From Owenia fusiformis (lineage: Eukaryota > Annelida > Polychaeta > Sabellida > Oweniidae): a stretch of DNA of 64,000 bases. This document shows, one piece after another, positions 56,201-64,000 of this stretch. Position 1 is the first letter of the stretch. Every line of letters starts with the position of its first letter. Both the position numbers and the translations under genes were made by a program. The notes under the pieces are model-generated. The model ran no database searches. It was not told the origin of the DNA and saw nothing but the letters and a program-made list of their open reading frames with translations. Where the stretch lies: assembly GCA_903813345.2 (NCBI GenBank), contig CAIIXF020000012.1, forward strand, positions 5,437,318 to 5,501,317, given 5' to 3'.

Positions 56201-59200
56201 GTCAGTATGTTTTACTGCAATTAAATTTGTGTATTTGTATTCTTCGTCTAGTAGTTATATTACAGGCAAAAAAAGCTTTTTAAAACTGAGATGACGAAAA
56301 GCAAATTGTTTTGTTTATTGCAAATAATTTTTGTCATTTATAAACCTCGTATTATTACAAAAAGGGATATTAATAAGTTAATTTATATTCTAATTGCAAT
56401 TCACTCATTAATGACATCTGATAAGTTTATTGTAATGATCATACACCAAATCATTTTCAAGAATACCATATGCACATCGAAACACACTGACAACGGCGAC
56501 GTCAGATTTGGTTCAAAATGGAGAACGTAACCACCGCATCAAGTCCTTAATCGCTCTGTTCTCATTTCATAAAACCTCATCTCCGCTAGTTATTTGCAAG
56601 TATTAAGCTCTTGTTGTGGTGTATTATATGAAATTTTTATTTAGAAAAAGTCGCCGCAATATATTGTTTTTCATATCACCAAAGATAATGGATTCTTAAT
56701 TTGAAAAATATAACCAAGACAACCGTAGATGTTTTATACAGTACCCGTTGTCATATTTCAATTTGTATAATTTAGGTATTTTCCCAATATGAGAATTTAT
56801 TTAACTTCATAACTACTAAACACTTTAAAATCGTCAAATGTTGACTTTTTTATAATAACGAGTACACACTAAAAACGGGCTCAATAAAGTCGAGCATCCC
56901 GGACTTTCCTAAAATACACATGTCCTGCGTTACTAAAATTAAAGTATATTAAGAAAACCTTCCGAAACTTGACGATTGGAACAGAACAGTAACTGTTTGA
57001 ATATATTCTGAAATTATACCTTGCACAAATTGCCATCGTAAATACGGCAAATGAAGATTAAATAATGGATTAAAAATCAAGTTCTCGGTAAGGATTTTAT
57101 ACTCTCTAACAGATAATACTCACAAAGACAAAAAGTGATAGATGTTAATGAGACAGGATTATAATGGTTTTAGTTATATACGTTGATTTAAAATAATTTA
57201 TACACATTAGCCTACATACTAAATATACATAGCCCAGCCGGCATTCGGCTTATAAGGGACTAGACAGCAATTAAAAATACTTGGACTTTTAGGATTCAAA
57301 GCCATATTGTTTAGAGTCTTTGCTAGTGTTCTAACATAATGTACTTTGGCCACTAACCCTTTAATACCATCGATGACATAACTGATATCGCTTGGTACAA
57401 GCTAATAATTTGATTAAGACCATCAGGGTTCGCAAAGTCACTGGTAAAGCGACATTCGTACCCCTGGGTTCGCAAATGTATTCAGTCTGCTTGGTAGCCA
57501 GATACCCAGAGTGTTAAAATATACTATATTGTACCCTTTTGAGCTTATGAAAAGTCAGCTAGAGCAACGTCATTTTCAATATCCGTAAGTAATGCCTAGC
57601 TCATAAAGCAAGCACTTGGCGCCAGCCGATCCCCGGCCGATTTGTGATGCCCAGCTCACAAAGGCTCCAATTCATCGCGCGGGCGCCAGCCGATTAGTAT
57701 TTTTCAACATCGGTCGGGCATCGTGGAGGCATCGTACGAGCGCCGGCCAATCTCCGGCAACAATCTTCCGATTTTTTAGCATTTTTCGGGCGCCGGGAGA
57801 ATATTATCTCGGACATAAAAGTTGCCGATGTCTGAACGATTTTTCTCTCAATCAAACTCATCGCAGTCTGTCCAACCGGCGCCCATACGGTCATCATACG
57901 ATTATCGTAAGGTTATCGGTGACAGCGTATAGTCCTTGGTATGAAATCCCTCGGATGCTTAGGCCTATGTCACATTTGCTCCGATTCATCGACATGCGGC
58001 CGGCCGATTACAGTATTTTGTTCATAACTGATTTCAACTTGCTTCAAATTGACCAAACTTAGAATTATGTACAAGTTCTCAGGAGTTCACATCTGACTTC
58101 AAATTTGAGATTTGACCTACACATGTCTTCTGATATTCTAATACACATCGCATCTAAAAACCTGTCTGTCTTTAGTTATGATTTTTATTGGAATTGTGAA
58201 ATTTATAATTATAGTATCTTGGGTACAACTATACATAAAATATCAATTAGAACGAACCCCGAGCTGACAATGGCCTATAAAACACATGTCTTATCTACAT
58301 AGAACCCGCTCTATCCAATACATTCATTTATAACATGCTGTTCATCCTCCCCACAAGTGCGACCCCTCCATTGCAAATCACACAAAGTCTATCTTGAACA
58401 GCCAACGTTCATATCTGCCAGTTTCAATTCGAATTTTGGCGACTCCACAGCGTAAGGATGCAAATGTCCTTCTATCAAATAGTGATAGACTGATTTTCAG
58501 ATAAGGCTCACAGTCACAGTTGTCTTTAACTTTAAACGTTCTATAAGTTTTAAGTTTGTTCCGTTGGTTTGGATCCGACGGTTGTCATTCCACAAATCAG
58601 CTCTCCGTGCATTTAATCAAATGTGTTTTAGAGTGTGCAGGATAGATTCCGGAGGAGATTCGAACCCCAAATCAAGACGATCAGCTGTCAAAATCCTGAT
58701 ACGGTTAAAATACCAGTTAGCCTTTACACGCTATACACCCACTCACTGTATCACGGGTAGTATCCAAAGCCCCGCTATGATTTCAAAGTCGCAAACAAGT
58801 TCCCGCTGAAATCGCGAGCATAGTCCTGTTTATTTGCATCACTTTGGAAAATGGACCCAAAGGGTGAAAATACTTATTACTGTTCTTCCATACTCCAGCA
58901 TTACTTTAAAAACAGATACATTTGACAAACAATGACATAAAAAACTATTCTTCTTCACTGACATTGAAAAGAAGGGCATCAACATGCATGTTTGCATAAT
59001 TTACTGTTCATATATTACTTTTATCGTTAAAACAAAGGCAATACATACGATTTACATACTCCATAATGCATTTTGGATCAATATGGTCTGTATTGATAAG
59101 TAACTGTGCAATTACGTCTGCCATGGAGGTCAAAATACATCTTTAAAGGTGTTTCAGTGGCCCCGCTGAAAACATGAGGAGGTCCCGCTGAAAACATGAG

Positions 59201-62200
59201 GAGGTCCCGCTTCGATCCCGAGGAAAGCTTCATTATTATTCCATGAAGATATTCAGTTTCTTTATATGAACGTACAAGAACGTGCCAATAACGAATTAGT
59301 TCCATTATAACATATCAATGGCAACATCGCAACTATTTCTTCTGCAACTTAAGGCAGTTTGATCCATCTGTCAGCGTCGTTATAAAATAAAATTCTTAAA
59401 TGTGTAAACAGACTTTGTACTTTTGTACAGTTAAATGTAAATTCTATATAATTCTATGTTCAAAGGAGTTTCTGAGGACACATATATTACATCGGCTTGT
59501 TTGTTGTTCTGACCGTCCATTCTTGGGTGCGTTCGTCTGACCGTTCGTTCGTTCGTGCATGCGTTCGTCCGACCGTACGTTCGTGTGTGCGTTTGTTCGA
59601 CCTTCCGTTCGTTCGTTGGTGCGTTCGTTCGAAATTCGTTCGCTCAGGCATGCGTTCGTCTGACCGTTTGTTCGTTCGTTTGTTCGTTCGTTCATTCGTG
59701 CAATAGTCAAATCGTCCATTCGTGCTATCGTCAAACCGTCTGTTCGTGACAGCGCCCATCCAACCGTCCATTCGTGCGTTTGTTTGTCCCACCGTCAGTT
59801 CGGGTGTTCGTCCGTCCGATCGTTAGCGCGTGCGTGCGTTCGTCCGACCATCCATTCGTTCGAGTGTGCGTTCGTTCCTGTAAAGCTTTAGGAAGTGAAA
59901 CTCAGTACATTTTTATTTCAAATCACTACCATTATTTCAACCACAGGACAACGTCGTTCTTCACCAATAACGTATAGAAATATATAGATAAAGATTCAAG
60001 ATGATACTTTTCTCTCTTCAATTGTCAATTGAAATAAAGAACCATAGAACGGCCGCTCGTGATACTTTTTTCCATCAGTTGCCTTTTTAGTCTCAATACC
60101 ATGTAATCATTGCGGAAAATTAAAAAGAAAACGTTTTTTACATCATACAATTCAAGTAAACAAAAGACAACCCATCACTTTTTTATTCCTCGCGATTTCA
60201 GCGGGAACTTGCTCGCGACTTTGACATAGCGGGGCTTTGGATACTACCGGTGTGTATGATGCAAGACAGAGCCATGGTATTCCATGATAACACATGTCCA
60301 GTATTGATTTTATTATAGCCGTTCAATATTCTTCTGGCTTTTGGGCTGAATTATGTGTGCTATTAGCAGGGGTCAAAATATAATGTACGTAAGAACAAAA
60401 TCCCCCTTGTTACGATTTGAAGTACATAATGCTGTAAAAAATTATAAGAAATAAATTTTGAGTTTAGGTTTTAGGTTTCTCAACTATTTTGACGTTATTT
60501 TGCTTAAAAATACAAATTACGTATCAGCACATCAACATTTTGAATTGTTTCTTCAATCTGTCAATATTGGTGATGAAAATGGTATCAATAAATCGTTTTT
60601 ATATTCTGTATTAGAATGACATATGCTACAACTATGGTCGTTTTTTGAAAAATGAGTCTTAAAAAGTTAAGGACCAGTATTTTGCCTCATAGGTGTACAT
60701 GTTAAATCTAAGGTTCTGCCATTTCTTTTAATTTTTCTCAAATTTGACATCAATTTTTGACATATTGTAACGGAGATTTTCTGAAATATAGAGAATAGAG
60801 TCAAGTTTTTTTCGTTTCAGGCTTTGAAAATAAGAGTTCAAAATTGCCCATTTACCATTAGGTTCTATGAATGAGTTTTTCGGTCCATTTGATTTTTAGG
60901 TTTTCTATGTAGGATTTGAGATGGACCATTTTCAGTCCACCTTCTTCTCTGTTTCCCATCATTGTACGTCGTGCTATCTTATCTTGTTTGTTGCTCCATA
61001 TGAATTTGCAGAAGCTTGACTCTGTGTCTTGAATAAGGTCGTCTTTTGGCATTGGTAGAACTGTTGCCATGTAAGTAATTTGGGAAAGAAGTAAAATTTT
61101 GACTAAGGTGATTTTTCCAAGTGGAGTAATGTTTCTTCTTTCCCATGACCTAATTAAGTCTTTAGTTCTCTTTTTAGCTTTTGGGTAATTCAGGTCTGCA
61201 ATGAATTGTCTGTTTGATAAAGGTATTGCGATCCATGGCATGGTTACTTTATCTGCTGTAAATTTAATATTTAGTTCTGCACATGTTTGTTCTGTCTGTT
61301 GTTGTGCTTCTGGTTCTAAGCTTGTATCTCTAATAATACCGACATCTGTTTTGTTTTGTTTATCTTTAAACCTGAAATTTTTCCAGATTTTGGGAGTAAA
61401 TATACTGCGTTTTTCACTGATTCTGTTGACTTAAGTAACAATGGCACTGTTACACAGTGTAGTGTCATCAGCGTATTGTGACATTTTTATTTCTGTGTCA
61501 TCAGCTTTGATTCCTTCTATTTGGATATCTTGTCTTACTGCCTTTGTCTTTCAGCGCATAATATGAATAGGTATGGCCTCAGTGGGCACCCCTGGCGTAC
61601 TCCTCTTGAGACGTGAAAGTAGTCGCGTGTGTCACTATTATTTATCACTGTGCTTCGTATGGGTATTGGTAATTTGTGATGAAGTCGTCAGAACATGGGC
61701 GTAGAATTATGTTAGAATTTCAGTAAGACTTTGGTCAGTAAACAGTCAAGCAGCACTGCACTTTTAATTTGAACTCACAATTTTCTCACTTGGCACCTTT
61801 TGAGGTGGATCCCGGCTATGGCAATCGAAACCAGCCATAGTTTTCTCCTGATGACCATTGTGAATTGTCTTTTTTATGGATTATGATGATGGCTTTGCGA
61901 ACGGATGTTGACCCTTTGAATTGCCTATGGACTTCGAGACTGGATTTTATCTATCCCACATCATTTGAGACTGAATACTCTATCTTTTATGAGTACTATC
62001 TAGTATCTACAACTATTTTTGATGTTATGAGTATTGGCTATCAATTTTTCTTCAAAATGTATTGAAATGACTTTAGTATGAATGAAATGTCCCTTGGTGT
62101 TCTGGTCCTGGATTGTGATATTGGTTCTCGATTGGAGGGGGATGTTAGACATTGTTTCTTTTCACGTTAGATCATGGTTTTGGGATATATAGGGTCTACT

Positions 62201-63647
62201 TTTCTTATGACAGATTTACACTTACAGTTTGCTTTTCCTGTTGGGTTTCCCTAACGTTTTTAGTCACCCTTCCCTTTTGGCATTCAATGCACAAGTTGTG
62301 CATATATATTTACTAATGACTGGGGAATAATATATGAAAATACAGTAATACATAGTTCTCAATAGTACACACAAATTAAATTCTGAAATGAAATTTTGAA
62401 ATAATTGGGGTTTTTAAACCCTTATGATATGACTACTGAAATTAGACTATCACATTCCCTGTAAAGCTCACTTTCAGATTCTAAATAGATTCAACATCTC
62501 TATTACCAGTATCACAGAATATGAACATTTAAAACTTTTTTCCAGAGCTGCGGGTTGATATAAATGGCAAGGATTTTCAATCCGATCGCGGGTCATCTGT
62601 TCCTCATCGAAAACTGCCCCGACATCGAACCCCTCGCATACAAAATAAACAGAGACACTCAAAGGAGCAATTCCAGAATTATACAAAAGTTTACAGCCAC
62701 CAGAATGGTAAAACAGAGTACCTCAATAATGGATACATACATCTTAATGACTTCAGTGCAGAAAAGTCTAGTCAACAGGGACGATCACTTGACGAAATAC
62801 CTGCTCAGAACCGTCAACAATTACTTCCCATTAAAAAGGTTCCCGCACCAAGGACTTCTGATTCACCAGTGTCAACTTGTTCACAGAAACTGTCTGAGCC
62901 CTCTTACTGCAGCTCGATATCAGAAATTGGCATCAAGAGTGGCTATCAAGATGTATCAAGTAAACAAAACCATGTTGTAGTATATGAAGATTTTGGAGAA
63001 TATATTGTAAGTAAATTCTCAGTTTTTAATAGTTTTGGAAATATTATTTCCGATGATTTAACAATTTCTCAAAAATAGTTTTGTATTTTTTCTCAGCCGT
63101 GGCTATGGTCTTACATAATCGTAGAAAATGTTTTCTCCATATTGTATCATGTTATCAACATATTTCTACAGGAAATAAATATAATATATATATATAAATA
63201 TATAATATAAATATAATTTTCCAAATTGCATTTTGTTTAATTTTAGGAGATGACATCTCCAATGTCAGTACAGAAAGAAAACACCCTAAGACGTTTACCA
63301 ATAGAAAAGAGAGAGATCTTAAGAAAACAGGTATAGCCTACTACAATGTACAATCTTATCATCGCCCATGACTTATTTTTCTGATTACAAAAAGACGAGA
63401 TAGTTGAAGAGGATAACTAAATAAAATCAATTTACCTAATTATTCTGTCAATACCACATGCATCTAAAACTTCCAAAACTAAAATTGATTGTTTTTAATT
63501 CAAGCGGCCTAAAGAATCCGGATTCGCAGTACAGTATTACGTACAACAGTTAAAGACGGTCATACAGACACCAACGCTAGAGTCACTGACCCCGCTCACT
63601 GAACTACTGCGGCAACTAAAAACAGACCTGAAGAATTCCCCTGCCAG
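55939..63647 (+). CDS. Four-exon host gene (5' and middle part), product unrecognised
   Basis: Exons 55939-56200, 62546-63006, 63247-63330 and 63505-63647. The junctions are phase 1, 0 and 0, and each joins in frame. Introns of 6345, 240 and 174 bp all have GT..AG ends (GTCAGT, GTAAGT, GTATAG as donors). Together they encode about 316 residues with no stop and a donor at the end (GTATTA), so the gene continues. The N-terminus is basic (MPSRKTRALPRF) and followed by a compact hydrophobic segment (SVIRQIPDFIAMNPYAMF). Exon 2 is polar and Ser/Gln/Lys/Tyr-rich, probably disordered. Exon 4 looks helical and Leu-rich (LESLTPLTELLRQLKTDLK). No domain or membrane segment was recognised. Additional exons hidden in intron 1 cannot be excluded. 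Confidence 0.65.
56201..57615 (+). other. Intron 1, first part; no gene
   Basis: AT-rich intronic sequence. Open frames such as 56291-56530 have no homology. Near 57425-57500 GGTTCGCAAA recurs twice, about 40 bp apart. Confidence 0.5.
57616..58010. repeat. GC-rich island with CGATCGG/GCGCCGGCC words
   Basis: Sharply more GC-rich than its surroundings. Words such as GCGCCAGCCGAT, CGGCCGATT, CATCGGTCGGGCATCG and GCGCCGGCCAATC recur in both orientations. A 148-codon frame crosses it but has the composition of the repeat, so it is not called as a gene. Likely an inserted repeat in intron 1. Confidence 0.55.
58030..58120 (+). repeat. Interspersed repeat shared with 63840-63990
   Basis: AACTTGCTTCAAATTGACCAAA, AAGTTCTCAGGAGTTCACAT and GAGATTTGACCT recur near 63860-63990 with small changes (ACTTGCTTCAAATTCACC, AAAGTTCTCAGAAGTCCA), although not in the same order. 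Confidence 0.6.
58640..58740 (-). repeat. tRNA-derived SINE trace, minus strand
   Basis: On the minus strand, GTAAAGGCTAACTGGTA (A-box-like) is followed about 55 bases later by TTTGGGGTTCGAATCTCC (a good B box). The acceptor stem does not pair, so no functional tRNA is claimed. Confidence 0.45.
58757..60249. mobile_element. 1.5-kb element with ~60-bp terminal inverted repeats
   Basis: 58757-58818 and 60189-60249 are inverted (GTAGTATCCAAAGCCCCGCT, CAAGTTCCCGCTGAAATCGC) with about 90% identity. Inside lie a 22-bp direct repeat (CCCGCTGAAAACATGAGGAG, from 59162) that resembles the inner end of the TIR, and a large minisatellite. No transposase seen. The target duplication is unclear (TGTATCAC-like against GTGTGTATGA). 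Confidence 0.6.
59512..59880 (+). repeat. GTTCGTTCGT minisatellite
   Basis: About 370 bp of imperfect GTTC/GTCCGACC units (CGTTCGTCCGACCGT, TTCGTTCGTGCGTTCG). Open frames on both strands rich in Arg/Thr/Asn or Val/Arg/Ser are artefacts of the repeat. Confidence 0.9.
60250..60857. other. Intron 1 sequence, nothing recognised
   Basis: AT-rich, no gene or repeat structure identified. Confidence 0.5.
60858..61620 (-). pseudogene. L1/Tx1-like LINE RT fragment
   Basis: On the minus strand from about 61600: IKADDTEIKMSQYADDTTL (catalytic YADD), then FGKISGLKINKTK-like sequence after frameshifts near 61440, and the C-terminal part 61241-60858 with WERRNITPLGKITLVK, LLLSQITYMATVLP, CKFIWSNKQDKIARR and EEGGLKMVHLKSYIENLK. 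This order is typical of L1/Tx1 ORF2. Only the second half of the RT remains. It lies antisense in intron 1 of the host gene. Confidence 0.75.
61621..62545. other. End of intron 1
   Basis: Non-coding. The last bases AAACTTTTTTCCAG form the splice acceptor of exon 2. Confidence 0.5.
62546..63006 (+). CDS. Exon 2 of the host gene
   Basis: Two bases plus 153 codons with no stop, bounded by TTTTTTCCAG and GTAAGT. Begins LRVDINGKDFQSDRGSS and ends VVVYEDFGEYI. Rich in Ser, Gln, Lys and Tyr (NYTKVYSHQNGK, SYCSSISEIG-like), probably disordered with possible phosphorylation sites. A competing frame starting at 62564 is open but ignores the splice site. Confidence 0.7.
63247..63330 (+). CDS. Exon 3 of the host gene
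   Basis: 28 codons between TTAATTTTAG and GTATAG, phase 0 on both sides. Encodes EMTSPMSVQKENTLRRLP and a basic helix IEKREILRKQ. Confidence 0.65.
63505..63647 (+). CDS. Exon 4 of the host gene
   Basis: 47 codons plus two bases between TTTTTAATTCAAG and GTATTA. Predicted helical: FAVQYYVQQLKTVIQ and LTPLTELLRQLKTDLK. The donor shows that at least one more exon follows. Confidence 0.65.
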
Positions 63648-64000
63648 GTATTATAGTCCAGGGTTACGTAGTTTTACTGAATCTGACTGATCATACCTCT
63701 GCCTCTTTGTCGACATCTTGTCATCATTGAACAAATTCTTATGTCACCATCAAAGGTTGTGACATTTTTTGTGACGGGGGTAGGTGTCCGGCGGTCAGCG
63801 TCTGTAACAAATGTATTACAATTTTCAATCACTTTACAAATACTGTTTAGACTGACTTCAAAATCATCTAAAAGTTCTCAGAAGTCCAAATCTGACTTTA
63901 GAATTGAGATTTGACCTTCAATGACTATCTCAAGGTCACAAAAAGGTAAAACGGGTATTTTTCCAACTTGCTTCAAATTCACCAAATTTTCATTTCAAAA
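63648..64000. other. Intron 4 (open at the window end)
   Basis: Non-coding. Contains ATTATAGTCCAGGGTTACG (relative of the TAGTCC cluster at 54-55 kb), TGTCCGGCGGTCAGCGTCTG, and a repeat shared with 58030-58120. Confidence 0.5.

Noticed and set aside
57616-58062. 148-codon open frame with a protein-like start
   Set aside because: It coincides with the GC-rich repeated words, has no homology recalled, and lies inside the intron.
59444-59792. Arg/Thr/Asn-rich open frames on the minus strand and Val/Arg/Ser-rich ones on the plus strand
   Set aside because: They arise from the GTTCGTTC minisatellite in several frames at once.
62564-62980. 138-codon frame starting MARIFNPIAGHL
   Set aside because: It starts inside exon 2 and ends before its donor, while the other frame spans acceptor to donor and joins in phase with three neighbouring exons.

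Overview
The window is AT-rich animal DNA that is dominated by mobile elements. It has GT-AG introns, one 500-base assembly gap, several eukaryotic transposon superfamilies at different stages of decay, and no bacterial operon structure. The families seen are typical of marine invertebrate genomes: K02A2.6-like Ty3 elements, CR1/L2-like and L1-like LINEs, hAT, mariner, Helitron-like repeats, and a multicopy PIN/CXC gene family. The sequence alone does not fix the phylum.

Layout. 1-5.7 kb: old transposon debris, holding a short TA-flanked MITE, a fragment of a zinc-binding His-Me finger nuclease whose key His reads Asn, and a hAT transposase remnant split by a 602-bp MITE. 5.7-23.7 kb: one Ty3 LTR retrotransposon opened by nested insertions. 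A 733-bp element sits in its RNase H region. A 5'-truncated LINE is flanked by the 11-bp duplication TTAGTGCCATT, and its two copies now lie 13 kb apart. Two tandem Helitron-like repeats landed in the ATT-rich tail of that LINE. A 5.3-kb long-TIR element lies inside the second Helitron-like copy, and a dead LINE lies inside that. The 3' end of the Ty3 element runs into the gap (23684-24183).

24-34 kb: palindromic repeats, then the largest gene in the window. This is an intronless minus-strand locus (26908-30760) encoding a zinc-binding N-terminal region and, in another frame, a 1034-residue protein with a FEN1/asteroid-like PIN nuclease core and a C-terminal CXC (tesmin/TSO1) cysteine region. 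A 31-bp minisatellite lies just upstream, an inverted repeat pair flanks the locus, and a UPF0029/IMPACT-like fragment follows. 34-42.5 kb: a nearly full-length but stop-ridden LINE, a third Helitron-like copy with a perfect 27-bp palindrome at its 5' end, a 181-bp duplicated repeat, and a Ty3 pol fragment interrupted by an 805-bp MITE. 42.6-50.2 kb: about 7.6 kb bounded by a ~300-bp inverted repeat, with no credible gene inside but several smaller palindromic elements.

50-64 kb: diverged direct repeats, a folded-back mariner, tRNA-like SINE traces, and then a probable host gene on the plus strand. Four exons (55939-56200, 62546-63006, 63247-63330, 63505-63647) join in frame with consensus splice sites. 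The 6.3-kb first intron holds a GC-rich island, a 1.5-kb TIR element around a GTTCGTTC minisatellite, and an L1-like fragment. The gene continues past what can be read here, and its product was not recognised.
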